From FEN-1297 sp963843605 (GTDB lineage: Bacteria > Bacteroidota > Ignavibacteria > Ignavibacteriales > Ignavibacteriaceae): a stretch of 64,000 bases of DNA. Position numbers and translations under genes: made by a program. This document shows, in pieces, positions 1-9,218 of the stretch (position 1 is the stretch's first letter; each line of letters opens with the position of its first letter). The stretch covers positions 1 to 64,000 of the forward strand of contig CAWJLA010000004.1 of assembly GCA_963843605.1 (NCBI GenBank), read 5' to 3'. The notes below the pieces were generated by a model. That model was not told where the DNA came from and made no database searches. It saw nothing but the letters and a program-made list of their open reading frames with translations.

Positions 1-236
1 GGCACAAGAAATATTAATCCGAGTGCGTATCCTATTTGCGTAAAAGTAACTATCATCCCTGCAGCGGAAGCAGAGCTTCCGAACGTAACCGCAATCGTAT
101 CTAACAGCGGCTGCGCCCAGTATAAATTAGCCACCGTAACACCGCTGGCAACCGACAAAATAAAAACCAAACCCGGGTTCAGTATTTCTTTTCCGTCTTT
201 ACCTAGCTTATATATTTTTAAAAGAGAACTTTTCAA
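1..236 (-). CDS. MFS transporter, N-terminal part (runs off window start)
   Basis: Reading the minus strand from position 236 gives about 78 codons without a stop to the window edge. The predicted start is TTG at 236: an in-frame TAA lies two codons upstream, and a GGAAAG-like ribosome site precedes it. After a short charged N-terminus comes a hydrophobic segment and then VANLYWAQPLLDTIA, a stretch typical of the first helix and loop of major facilitator proteins of the ANLYYNQPLL type, followed by a second helix. This indicates an inner-membrane secondary transporter. The substrate cannot be told from the visible part. Confidence 0.6.
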   Translation of the reverse strand, partial: MKSSLLKIYKLGKDGKEILNPGLVFILSVASGVTVANLYWAQPLLDTIAVTFGSSASAAGMIVTFTQIGYALGLIFLV

Positions 237-394
237 GGTTTAAATCTTCTTTCCGGTTTTAAATAAAAAGGATTTATTCGCGTTAGCAAAATAATGAAGT
301 ATAACGAGATTTAAAATCTGTGCGGATTCTGAGATGTATTACTCAAATTGAATCTCATTGCTGGGACAAGACCGATTACGGTTCGAATAAAACG

Positions 395-429
395 GAAACT
401 GCCCCTACGGTTTAAGCAGGAGCAGTTTC
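395..429 (-). terminator. Probable rho-independent terminator
   Basis: GAAACTGC (395-402) and GCAGTTTC (422-429) form a perfect 8-bp stem, extended by an imperfect outer stem. On the minus strand it is followed by CCGTTTTATT. It lies 42 bases after the stop of the sorting-domain protein gene, which fits termination of that transcript. The 19-base loop is long, so confidence is moderate. Confidence 0.5.
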
Positions 430-470
430 TCGTTCGAAATTTAATAGACTAATAAGAAATTCTATAATAC

Positions 471-2771
471 TTATTTTATCAATACAGATTTTTTAGTCAT
501 ACTGAACTTACCCGCGATAATCCTGTAAAAGTAAACACCGCTGGGCAAAGAGGACGCATCGAACATCAACAGATGGCGGCCGGCTTCTTTATATTCGCCG
601 TTAAGCAATGTAGCGATTTCTTTTCCTAGAGTATTATAAATTTTCAATGTCACCTTGCCTGCAACGGGTAAAATATAGCCGATAGTTGTTACTGGATTAA
701 AGGGATTAGGATAATTCTGTTCAAGCGCAAAATCTTGCGGCTGTGAATAATTATTTTTTCCGCCGCTTTTATTCTCAACGCCGGTTACGGAAAATGCGGC
801 TTTCTTCATCCCTACATTGTGGAAGATAGGTTCATCAACTACCGTCAGAATCGGACTAACATAATCAACATAATCGGGAGCCGATGCATTTACCTGATAC
901 TGCCCGGCCGGCACATAAAATGCATAATAACCCGGAACAAAAATTCCGTCACCTGTAGTGCTGTCGGTTACTTGCGGATTAACCTGACCGGTTTCCTCTG
1001 CTTTCCACCTTTCCCAGCTGTCATCGCCGGTACGCGTCATTGCGGTTATGGTTGCGTTTTTAATCAGGGATTTTTCCGGCGGCACCGCAGGCCATTCATA
1101 ATCCTGACCTGCAATATCGGTATCATATACATAACCGGCAGGGTCAATCAGAATCTCATGGCATTTTACAAATACCAATCCGACAAGCGGAACTCCTGAG
1201 TCCGAGTAATAAATGGGTCTGCACCATACTTCAACTTTTGCACCCGGGCCGAAGCCTTTTTGCACATATATAAAATCATAGGTAACGTACTCCGCTTTTT
1301 TGTTTAACGAGTTAATACCCGGAACAATTTTATTACCGGTAACAGACCTTACTTCCGATAACGGAAGTATCTTTTCATATGTTTCGCCGTTCTCGGTTAT
1401 AACCAGTTTCATCTCATGATTTTTCCACATTGTGGTATCGGTTAAAATAGACGGCGGAGCTTTAAATCTTTTCTTAATAATAATATCTTCGTTTGGCGTA
1501 GTACCCGATCTTCCTCCGAAAGCTCCGGGATAAACTTCCTGATCTCCCGTTTGAATTACAAAATGGTCCATGTCGAACCCTGCCGAATCAAAAATAGGAT
1601 CGATTCTTATTGTTATCGGTTGCCATAAATTTAAGAACGGTGCACTTTTCTCACCGTTAAATTCGGCCTGAATATAGAGGTGATAATTTCGCCCTTCAGT
1701 AATGGCCGTCGGCACGATTTCCCACCTTCTATCCGCACCGACGACGGCACTACCGATTTCTTTAGGGTTCAAGAGCGAAAGATCTCCGAAGCTTAAAGAA
1801 CTATCTCCTTCATAAAGAGTTACTGTTGCTCCTGCTTTAGCCATTCCGGAAAATTTCGGATTTGAAGGCATTATTAACGGCGTTTCACTGTCAAAATATG
1901 TAACAAGCGGTTTAAGTATAATCGGCTGAAGTACGGAAACCACACTAAACGAAAAATATGACGCATTATTAGCCAATGCTTCATCTTCGGCGGTACTCGA
2001 AATATCCGCGGAGATTTTTTTATCGCCTAATGAAGTGGGTTTTAATTTTAAAACTACATGCCCCGAAGCGAATTTATCCAGATCACCAAGATTCCATGTG
2101 AGTACGTTTCCGTTTACTGAAGAAGGTGACGGATCAGCCGATATAAATTCCAGCCCGTCCGGCAAAGAATCCGTAAGAACGGCACCTGAAGCAGTATTAT
2201 AAGACATGTTGCCGTAATAAATATCAAAACTCACCGGTACATCTATTTCCGCAGTAAAGTAGATTCCGCTTTCCATAGATTCCAATAATCCCCACTGAAA
2301 TGTCCAAAGATCGGGAAGAGGAGGTTTAACCGTAAGTTCGACTACTGCTTCGTTATCACCAGGTTCGGTATCGTTATCAGAGCTGCTTATTGTGGCAGTA
2401 TTCGTTATAACCGTTCCGAAATCAACATTATTCTTTACGATGCCTATCACGGTAATTGAACCTACCTGAGCGTTGTTAAGAGTACCCAACTGCCAGGTTA
2501 GACTATTGCCGGACTGGGAAGTTGAAAGCGGATATACTGAAAGCAAATCCATTTCTGCCGGGAGATTATCCTTCAGCACAACATTTGTTGCCTGGTCGTC
2601 GCCCTGCCAGTAATAAATTATGGAATATATAACGGTATCGCCCGGTACTACGCCAGAAAACATCCTCAAAGACGACATAGAAACACCCAGATTGCCGGTT
2701 GCTGCATTCGAGGTACTGAACGATAATAACAGTATAAGGGAAAATACGACCGAAATTCGTAAAAATTTCAT
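471..2771 (-). CDS. Secreted DUF11-repeat protein with T9SS sorting domain
   Basis: 766 residues. Residues 1-23 are a clear signal peptide (basic start, leucine-rich core, ...SNA). Two regions, about 30-150 and 170-280, resemble DUF11/conserved-repeat beta-sandwich domains (VVLKDNLPAEMDLLSV, AVLTDSLPDGLEFISA). The middle is unassigned beta-rich sequence. The last 80 residues, starting at NYPNPFNPVTTIGY and ending in KKSVLIK, are the C-terminal sorting domain used by the type IX secretion system. The protein is therefore expected to cross the outer membrane and be surface-attached or released. A GAGAGG ribosome site precedes the ATG. Its role is unknown; repeats of this kind are usually structural or adhesive. 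Confidence 0.8.
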   Translation of the reverse strand: MKFLRISVVFSLILLLSFSTSNAATGNLGVSMSSLRMFSGVVPGDTVIYSIIYYWQGDDQATNVVLKDNLPAEMDLLSVYPLSTSQSGNSLTWQLGTLNNAQVGSITVIGIVKNNVDFGTVITNTATISSSDNDTEPGDNEAVVELTVKPPLPDLWTFQWGLLESMESGIYFTAEIDVPVSFDIYYGNMSYNTASGAVLTDSLPDGLEFISADPSPSSVNGNVLTWNLGDLDKFASGHVVLKLKPTSLGDKKISADISSTAEDEALANNASYFSFSVVSVLQPIILKPLVTYFDSETPLIMPSNPKFSGMAKAGATVTLYEGDSSLSFGDLSLLNPKEIGSAVVGADRRWEIVPTAITEGRNYHLYIQAEFNGEKSAPFLNLWQPITIRIDPIFDSAGFDMDHFVIQTGDQEVYPGAFGGRSGTTPNEDIIIKKRFKAPPSILTDTTMWKNHEMKLVITENGETYEKILPLSEVRSVTGNKIVPGINSLNKKAEYVTYDFIYVQKGFGPGAKVEVWCRPIYYSDSGVPLVGLVFVKCHEILIDPAGYVYDTDIAGQDYEWPAVPPEKSLIKNATITAMTRTGDDSWERWKAEETGQVNPQVTDSTTGDGIFVPGYYAFYVPAGQYQVNASAPDYVDYVSPILTVVDEPIFHNVGMKKAAFSVTGVENKSGGKNNYSQPQDFALEQNYPNPFNPVTTIGYILPVAGKVTLKIYNTLGKEIATLLNGEYKEAGRHLLMFDASSLPSGVYFYRIIAGKFSMTKKSVLIK

Positions 2772-2865
2772 GTAATCCTCTCTACTTGTTTAATAATAAC
2801 ATTCATTATGAATTCTTTATATAATAAATCGAAATCGTTTAAACGGATTTAATTTTTTTGTATCA

Positions 2866-3546
2866 TCAAAAGATTTTATTTCTTAAAGCTTTTGACACAG
2901 CTTCTGCTTTTGAATGAACGTGTAATTTTTCATAAATCCTTTTTATATGAGAATGAACGGTAAAAGGACTTATGAATAAACTATCTGCTATTCTCTTAAA
3001 GCTTAACCCGTCAACCAGGAGTTGAAGAATATCAATTTCGCGAGGTGTTAATTTGAAAGTGTTGTGTTTGGGAAAAGTCTCTATTTCTCTTATGAAATTA
3101 AGTACTCTTCTGGCAATTGCAGCGCTCATCGGAGAACCTGTTTTTATTTCTCTAATGGCCCTTATTATTTCATCGGGACTATCGTTCTTAAGAATATATC
3201 CCGAAGCTCCTGAATAAATCGACTGAAATATTTTATCATCGTCGTCATAAACCGTCAGCATTAATATTTCAATTGACGGATACAGTTCCTTCACTCTTTT
3301 AATTCCTTCTATGCCGCTCATCCCCGGTAGTCCGATATCCATAAGAAGGACGTCGATAAGAAGGTCATCCAAATCTGCGAGCATATCTTCGCAATTGCCG
3401 AAATTTCCTACACAGCCCATCCCTTCGGTGTCGTTAATAAACTGGACGTAGCTCTCCCGGATTTTTTCGTCATCTTCAACGATTACAACTCTGGTGGGAA
3501 ATGAAGAACGGTTATCTGATTTCTTGTTCGAATTTTGCAAAGCCAT
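2866..3546 (-). CDS. NarL/FixJ-type response regulator
   Basis: 226 residues. The N-terminal receiver domain (about 18-135) has the acidic pair EDD near 25, the phospho-acceptor Asp70 in LLMDIGLPG, and Lys120 in GYILK. The C-terminal LuxR-type helix-turn-helix (about 163-226) contains LTPREIDILQLLVDGLS and SPFTVHSHIKRIYEKL. It should act as a DNA-binding regulator activated by phosphorylation. The likely partner is the propeller histidine kinase at 4457-7570 on the same strand, separated only by a small barrel gene. HisKA_3 kinases and LuxR-type regulators are the usual pairing, so this is well supported as family knowledge but not proven here. Confidence 0.88.
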   Translation of the reverse strand: MALQNSNKKSDNRSSFPTRVVIVEDDEKIRESYVQFINDTEGMGCVGNFGNCEDMLADLDDLLIDVLLMDIGLPGMSGIEGIKRVKELYPSIEILMLTVYDDDDKIFQSIYSGASGYILKNDSPDEIIRAIREIKTGSPMSAAIARRVLNFIREIETFPKHNTFKLTPREIDILQLLVDGLSFKRIADSLFISPFTVHSHIKRIYEKLHVHSKAEAVSKALRNKIF

Positions 3547-3662
3547 AATTACTTCTTTGTTAATTCATAATATCTAATTTTTTTAACATGCTCCGGTAAA
3601 ATTCAGTTCTTTTAAAAATTATCATGCAAAGTTTCAGGCTAAATAGCCTGAATTATATCGTC

Positions 3663-3717
3663 CTGAGCGGAATCGAAGACTGACTGTAAGCCAGGTTTCC
3701 GGTTCGACTCCGCCCAG
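3663..3717. repeat. Imperfect inverted repeat, REP-like
   Basis: CTGAGCGGAATCGAA (3663-3677) and TTCGACTCCGCCCAG (3703-3717) pair at 13 of 15 positions around a 25-base loop. The GC-rich hairpin stands out from AT-rich surroundings in the 225-bp gap between the regulator and barrel genes. Sequences of the type CTGAGCGGAGTCGAA recur as palindromic repeats in many genomes, so this may be one member of a dispersed family. No second copy was noticed in this window. Confidence 0.4.
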
Positions 3718-3771
3718 CATTAAAATAAAAGAACGGCTGAAACTAACACTACCATCCAACTAAATTAAATT

Positions 3772-4311
3772 TTATAATTTGAACGCAGCACCGGCTGTTA
3801 TATAACCGACACCGTATCCGACTTCACCGAAAATTGCAATATTAGGATTAAAGAAATATCTAAGTCCGACATGAACACCGGCTACCAAATAGCTTGCACC
3901 AGCAGCATAAGTGCCGTAAAAACCAGTAGGTTCGGAAACACTTGTAATAGCATAACCTAAAGTTACTCCGCCGTACCCGTCAAGGTTTTCTGAATTTTCA
4001 AGAAAATGATATTCTCCCCTAGCAGCAATCAGGATATAAGAATATGTCCAAGAATAATCTGTCCCAAGCCAAGTGCCGTAATCATAACTGGAAGAGGTAT
4101 ATCCTATTAGACCTCCTATGGAAATTTTGTCTTCCAGACCGTATTGAAAACCTACACTGATCGGCGGCACGGTTGTGGACCCGTATATTCCTGCAAAACC
4201 GTATCCTATTCCGATTGTACCTAGTTTGTCGCCTTTATTGTAAGGAGCCTGGGCAAAAGCATTCATAGTAAAAAAAAGCAAGACAATAGTAACAACAGCT
4301 ATTTTTTTCAT
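3772..4311 (-). CDS. Small outer-membrane beta-barrel protein
   Basis: 179 residues from the ATG at 4311, chosen over an upstream in-frame ATG because AGGAGG lies 7 bases before it and the protein then begins with a standard signal peptide (MKKIAVVTIVLLFFTMNAFA). The mature part is rich in alternating aromatic and glycine residues (GTIGIGYGFAGIYG, SIGGLIGYTSSSYDYG) and ends in a short strand (GAAFKL), as in small OmpA/OmpW-like eight-stranded barrels. Specific function is unknown. It lies between a sensor kinase and its probable regulator on the same strand, so it may be a target or a sensing accessory. Confidence 0.65.
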   Translation of the reverse strand: MKKIAVVTIVLLFFTMNAFAQAPYNKGDKLGTIGIGYGFAGIYGSTTVPPISVGFQYGLEDKISIGGLIGYTSSSYDYGTWLGTDYSWTYSYILIAARGEYHFLENSENLDGYGGVTLGYAITSVSEPTGFYGTYAAGASYLVAGVHVGLRYFFNPNIAIFGEVGYGVGYITAGAAFKL

Positions 4312-4456
4312 CAAGAACCTCCTGAATATTGTATAAAAGTTGCTCAACACGGGATTATTTGAACTTAGGTTTTAGTTCTAAATAAAATAGTATTAAAGTC
4401 CCCGTATTTTTATAATGAAAAGATCTTGATAAAATAAGGAAATAGGTATACCCTGT

Positions 4457-7400
4457 TTAGGGTAATTTCATAACTGCTTTCAATAAAGTTCCTTTGCCTT
4501 CCCGGGCCGAGACCGAAAGAGTTCCCCCGAATGCAACGGTACGTTTTTTAATGTTTTTCAGGCCGTTACCGTTGCTGCTGCCGTTATTCTCAAAGCCTTT
4601 ACCGTTATCTTCAATCGTCATAACCAAACTGCTGTTTTCTCTAACCAGGCTCACGTAAACTTGCGTAGCGCCGGCATGGCGCACTATGTTCGAAACGGAT
4701 TCTTTATAAATTAAAAAAAGATTCCTTCTGAAATCCATCGGCAAAGACAAAGCGGTTAATTCAGGATCAACAGTAATTTTATAATCAATTTCATTTACCT
4801 CGAAAAGTTTTGCCGTATAATCCATCATCCTTATAGTTATATTTTCAAATGAATCGTTTTGAGGATTTACCGTCCATACGATATCGCTCATAGAACCTAT
4901 TAATCTTCTTGAATTCTCCCCTATTTCTCCGAGCAATGATTCTATATTGCGGAAAGAATAGAGGTCGATATTCTCTTTAATAATATTTAATTTTTTTAAC
5001 GACCGGAGCGCCGCATCGCTGAACAAAGAAATTCTGGTTAAACTGGCCCCTATGTCGTCGTGCAAATCGGTAGCAATACTCATTCTCATTCTTTCCAATT
5101 TAAGAATCTGCTCTACCCTGTACATATGCAGAAGATATATAATTGCGGTTAATACAAACATTACAATTAAAAAAAACGGCCATGTTTTCCAGAAAGGCGG
5201 GATTATGGTTATCATTAACTTTGTCGGTTCTTCACTCCAAAAGTTATCACGGTTTGCGGCTTTTACCTTAAAGACATATTTGCCGGGAGCCATGTTTGTA
5301 TAATGAGCGTTTCTGTTGTTGCCGATATATATCCAGTTATTATCATATCCTTCCAGCATATACGCGTACTGGTTCTTATCGGGCCGGGAATAATCGAGTC
5401 CTGAGAACTCAATCGAGAAGTCGTGTTCGAAATAATTTAAGATAATATTTTTGACGCTCGATATTTCTTTATGAAAATTTTTCTCTTTATTAAAAAGTTT
5501 AAATGAAGTTATCGATACTGACGGCTTGTAGACATTGACTCTTATACTGTCGGGATAAACAACCGAAATTCCGTTAACACCGCCGAACATCATATGCCCG
5601 TCTTTTAATTTTAGGTAACCCTGACTGAACTGGTCGTTTCCGAGGCCGTCTTTTGCGTCATAATTAATAAAAACATGAGACTTAAGACTAAACCTTGACA
5701 AGCCCTGATTTGAACTGATCCATAAATACTTTTCATCATCTTCCAGAATTCCGAAAACAATATTATTGGATAATCCGTCGTCCTCGGTAAAATGATAGAA
5801 GGTTTTTGTTTTCTGATCCAGATAATTCAGCCCGCCTCCCCATGTACCTATCCACAGTTTGCCGTCACTGTCCTGATAAATTGATGACACGTTGTTATTG
5901 CTGAGCGATTTTGAATTATGGGGGTTATACTGAAAGCGGGTAAATTTCCCTATATTATAATGGAATAAATTAAGTCCGCCGGCATTCGTACCTATCCATA
6001 AATTTCCGGCACTGTCTTCGTACATGCAGGTTATAAGGTTATCGCTTAAGCTTAAGGTATCCGAGCCGTTAAATAAATAAGAATCGACATTATTATCTTT
6101 CTTATCGTATCGATACAGCCCGCCGCCCCAGGTACCAATCCAAATATAATGACGGCTGTCTTCGTATATCGACGAGATATTATGATTATACAGCAAATTT
6201 TTCTTAAAAGGAGGCCGGATAAATCTTCCTTTTTTTCTGTCGAAGATGGTCACGCCGGCATAAGTTCCTATCCACAGCCGATTGTCTGAATCTTCGTAAA
6301 TGTCCCAGACTATATCATTTAAAAGACTGTTGGGATCGGTAACCGAGTGGCTGTAATAATCGGACTTATTAGTTTTGGCGTCGTACCTGTTCAAACCGAC
6401 GTTCCATGTTCCGATCCACACAATCCCTTCGTGATCTTCAAAAATGGAATTTACTTCGTTTGAACTCAGAGAATTATGCCTTTGAGAATCTCCGTTAATG
6501 TGGCTGAAATATTTTGAATAAGGCAAAAGTTTGTCGATTCCTTTACCGGTACCGAACCAAAAAATTCCCTGACTGTCAATGAAAATTGCTGAAATCCAAT
6601 TATCTCTTATACAGTCCGGATCATGCGTATTGAATTTATAATTATTTATGCTGCCGGACTCGATATTCAATATGTATAAACCGTTGTCATGAGTACCGAT
6701 CCACAATCTTTTTTGAGCATCGTAAAGAAGTGAAAGTATGGAGTTTTCGTCGGGATATGAAATATTTTTTTCGTCTATAAAATATCTCTTAACGCTTCCG
6801 TTTCCGGTATCGAATTTTAATAATGTCCTTTTTGTGCCGAGCCAAAGGAAATCTCCGCCGCTAATAATTTTTTTAATATAATTATCGCTGAATTCCTTTG
6901 TATTTCTTTCTCCGAAAAAGTAATGGGTAAAAATGTTTTTTTCTTTATCCAGTTTATTCAATCCCCCGCCCCAGGTCCCAAGCCATAAACAACCTTTTTC
7001 GTCCTCATAAATTGAATTGACGGCATTGTTGCTGATGCTGTTCTGATTCTCATCCGAGTGTACATAGTGAAAGAATTTATTTTTCTCTTTATCTAATTTA
7101 TCCAATCCGCCGGAAGTGCCGACCCATACGGAACCTTGTTTATCAATTACAACCGCCCAGATTCTGTTATTAATCAGGGAGTTATTATTTAAAGGGTCAT
7201 GCCTGAAACTTTTAAAGGTCTGATTATCTCGGTTGAACTCAAAAAGTCCTCCGCTGTAAGTTCCGACCCAAAGATTTCCCTTTGCATCCTCGGTGATTGA
7301 CTGTATCCAATTATCGGTCAAAGAAGTTGAGTCGAACGGAATCGATTTATAAGCTTTAAAATCATATCCGTCGTATTTAAATAAACCGTCCTGTGTACCG

Positions 7401-7570
7401 AACCATTTAAAACCTTCTCTATCCTGGAAAATACAATTTATGACGTTTTGAGATAATCCCTTTCCCATTAAAACATGATTAAATTTGATCTCATCTCCCA
7501 GGGGAAAAACATCAGGGGTAAAGGTTTGGAAAAACAATATAATAGAAGACAGTAAAAAATATTTTCGCAT
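4457..7570 (-). CDS. Propeller-sensor histidine kinase (Reg_prop/Y_Y_Y/HisKA_3)
   Basis: 1037 residues. A signal peptide is followed by about 13 propeller motifs of the form LWIGTxGGGL (one degenerate, LWISSNQGL), forming two periplasmic beta-propellers. Next come a Y_Y_Y domain (about 700-790), one membrane helix (about 797-817), a HisKA_3 dimerisation domain with phospho-acceptor His837 in TDLHDDIGASL, and a HATPase domain (N box YKESVSNIVRHAG, G boxes EDNGKGFE and GNGLKNIKKR). There is no fused receiver or DNA-binding domain, unlike the hybrid sensors of gut Bacteroides, so it needs a separate regulator; the LuxR-type protein at 2866-3546 fits. The signal is probably a carbohydrate or cell-envelope ligand, by family analogy only. 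Confidence 0.88.
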   Translation of the reverse strand: MRKYFLLSSIILFFQTFTPDVFPLGDEIKFNHVLMGKGLSQNVINCIFQDREGFKWFGTQDGLFKYDGYDFKAYKSIPFDSTSLTDNWIQSITEDAKGNLWVGTYSGGLFEFNRDNQTFKSFRHDPLNNNSLINNRIWAVVIDKQGSVWVGTSGGLDKLDKEKNKFFHYVHSDENQNSISNNAVNSIYEDEKGCLWLGTWGGGLNKLDKEKNIFTHYFFGERNTKEFSDNYIKKIISGGDFLWLGTKRTLLKFDTGNGSVKRYFIDEKNISYPDENSILSLLYDAQKRLWIGTHDNGLYILNIESGSINNYKFNTHDPDCIRDNWISAIFIDSQGIFWFGTGKGIDKLLPYSKYFSHINGDSQRHNSLSSNEVNSIFEDHEGIVWIGTWNVGLNRYDAKTNKSDYYSHSVTDPNSLLNDIVWDIYEDSDNRLWIGTYAGVTIFDRKKGRFIRPPFKKNLLYNHNISSIYEDSRHYIWIGTWGGGLYRYDKKDNNVDSYLFNGSDTLSLSDNLITCMYEDSAGNLWIGTNAGGLNLFHYNIGKFTRFQYNPHNSKSLSNNNVSSIYQDSDGKLWIGTWGGGLNYLDQKTKTFYHFTEDDGLSNNIVFGILEDDEKYLWISSNQGLSRFSLKSHVFINYDAKDGLGNDQFSQGYLKLKDGHMMFGGVNGISVVYPDSIRVNVYKPSVSITSFKLFNKEKNFHKEISSVKNIILNYFEHDFSIEFSGLDYSRPDKNQYAYMLEGYDNNWIYIGNNRNAHYTNMAPGKYVFKVKAANRDNFWSEEPTKLMITIIPPFWKTWPFFLIVMFVLTAIIYLLHMYRVEQILKLERMRMSIATDLHDDIGASLTRISLFSDAALRSLKKLNIIKENIDLYSFRNIESLLGEIGENSRRLIGSMSDIVWTVNPQNDSFENITIRMMDYTAKLFEVNEIDYKITVDPELTALSLPMDFRRNLFLIYKESVSNIVRHAGATQVYVSLVRENSSLVMTIEDNGKGFENNGSSNGNGLKNIKKRTVAFGGTLSVSAREGKGTLLKAVMKLP

Positions 7571-7634
7571 ATAAAGAAACTAAAATTATGAATTTTTCCG
7601 AATCAAAATTGTGTCTGCAATTTTAAGCATCAAC

Positions 7635-7691
7635 TTAAAATTTTGAGTCCCTTTAAAATTGCGGATTAAAATTTTTGAAGACTCCCTTTAA
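7635..7691. promoter_or_regulatory. Tandem direct repeat upstream of the sensor kinase
   Basis: TTAAAATTTTGAGTCCCTTTAA (7635-7656) recurs in slightly longer form at 7666-7691, TTAAAATTTTTGAAGACTCCCTTTAA. The copies start 31 bases apart, about three helical turns, and lie 65-121 bases before the start of the sensor kinase gene. This spacing suits a regulator binding one face of the helix. The rest of the 379-bp gap 7571-7949 is AT-rich and shows nothing else. Confidence 0.35.
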
Positions 7692-7949
7692 TCCCCGATT
7701 TATGTTCTAAACTAAAGTAAATAAATTTTATTATCAAGTGGGTGAAATTAATAAGCAGGAGCAATAGTATAGCATATAAATTGATTATCCGGATTAGCAG
7801 CTAACTTAAAACTTAAAACTAAAAACAAAGTCCTTGTTTAACAGTTAAATGATTCCCCGCGTAACTCTCCAACTTCATCGCGTACCCCCGTATAAAAATT
7901 TTTGAAGGAAATTGCAGAGATTAATAAATAAAGCGAACACGGTAATGAA

Positions 7950-8741
7950 TCAAATTGCTTTTTCTATTCCTATCGGGCAGTGGTCGGATCCCATAACGTC
8001 GCTTAAGATAAACGCATCCTTAATTTCGTCTTTTGCATTTTCGGAAACGAAGAAATAATCGATGCGCCACCCGACGTTTCTTTCGCGCGCTCTGGTAACC
8101 TGGTCCCACCAGGTATAATTATTAGGCTCCTGATTAAACATTCTGAAAGTATCCAGATATCCGTTATCTATTACTTTGTCCAGCCATTTTCTTTCCACCG
8201 GCAGAAATCCCGATACGGTTGAATTTTCCTTCGGACGAGCCAGATCAATTTCTTTATGCGCGGTATTAACGTCGCCGCAGAAAATTATCTTTTTTCCTTT
8301 CTTTTTTAATTTATTAACATATTCCAGAAAAGTGTCGTAAAAGTCCAATTTGTATTGCAGTCTTTCGGCTCTGGCTTTACCGTTGGGATAATAAATATTA
8401 AAAAGTATGAAACCCGGATATTCGGCAATCAAAGTTCTGCCTTCACTGTCGAATTTAACTACGCCGAATCCTTTTTTTATGGAAAGCGGTTCGTCCCTTG
8501 TATAAATTGCAACACCGCTGTAGCCTTTTCTCTCGGCAGAAGAAAAATATGAATGATATCCTTCGATGTTTATTAAATCTTCCGGCAGCTGTTCCACATG
8601 CGCTTTTGTTTCCTGAAGGCAAAGGATATCGGGTTTTGCTTGAGCTATCCAATCCAGCAATCCTTTTTTATAAGCAGCTCTGATACCGTTTACGTTCCAT
8701 GAAAGTATTTTTATTGTCCTCATTTTTTTCTTTTGCTTCAT
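7950..8741 (-). CDS. xth: Exodeoxyribonuclease III (AP endonuclease)
   Basis: 263 residues, the normal length for the family. It has the ordered endonuclease/exonuclease/phosphatase motifs: LSWNVNGIRAA near the start, LCLQETKA with the metal-binding Glu, GYSGVAIYTR, NIYYPNG, CGDVNTAHKEIDLARP (catalytic Asp and Asn), WRIDYFFVS and the C-terminal GSDHCPIG with the catalytic Asp-His. The enzyme cuts DNA at abasic sites and removes blocked 3' ends in base-excision repair in the cytoplasm. An internal ATG seven codons in (MRTIKILSW) could be the true start, since there is no clear ribosome site before either. It is divergent from the ABC exporter genes. Confidence 0.93.
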   Translation of the reverse strand: MKQKKKMRTIKILSWNVNGIRAAYKKGLLDWIAQAKPDILCLQETKAHVEQLPEDLINIEGYHSYFSSAERKGYSGVAIYTRDEPLSIKKGFGVVKFDSEGRTLIAEYPGFILFNIYYPNGKARAERLQYKLDFYDTFLEYVNKLKKKGKKIIFCGDVNTAHKEIDLARPKENSTVSGFLPVERKWLDKVIDNGYLDTFRMFNQEPNNYTWWDQVTRARERNVGWRIDYFFVSENAKDEIKDAFILSDVMGSDHCPIGIEKAI

Positions 8742-9218
8742 GAGTAATATTTTTTTTACATTTAAGTATACAACGAAGAGTTAAAATAGGAAAACAGAAA
8801 AATAAGTTTTACCTCCGGCATACTGAATTTGTGAGCTGTTTCATATTTCTATTATTTATGTGTAAAACCTAAAACGAATATATCTCAAAGAGTTTGCGGT
8901 TATTTTCACCGGCCTGAAATTTTAAACTTACGGCCCAATACAGCGGCGGTGTATAAATAAATTTAAGAATAAGCATGCCGATCGAGACAGAAATATTAAA
9001 ATAGGAAAAATTTACAGAATATTAATTAAATAGATCTGTACTGAAGGTAACCGGAAAAAATAATTTCTTGTCATATTTTACGAAAAAGATCATTCCGGAT
9101 AATTGAGATTATTATTGCCCCGCCGTTTTTACAGATAATTTGACTTGATTCACAGATCATTACTAAAACGGCATGATTATTTTGACTATTTTAATGCTTT
9201 AAAAATAAGAATTTGGAA
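8742..9218. other. Divergent intergenic region
   Basis: About 475 AT-rich bases between xth (minus) and the ABC exporter pair (plus), so it should hold both promoters. A perfect inverted repeat, GCCGTTTT (9122-9129) with AAAACGGC (9165-9172), lies about 50-95 bases before the exporter start and is a candidate operator. CAAAGAGTTTGCGGTTAT at 8886-8903 recurs with one change at 30911-30928. No small gene was found. Confidence 0.4.
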
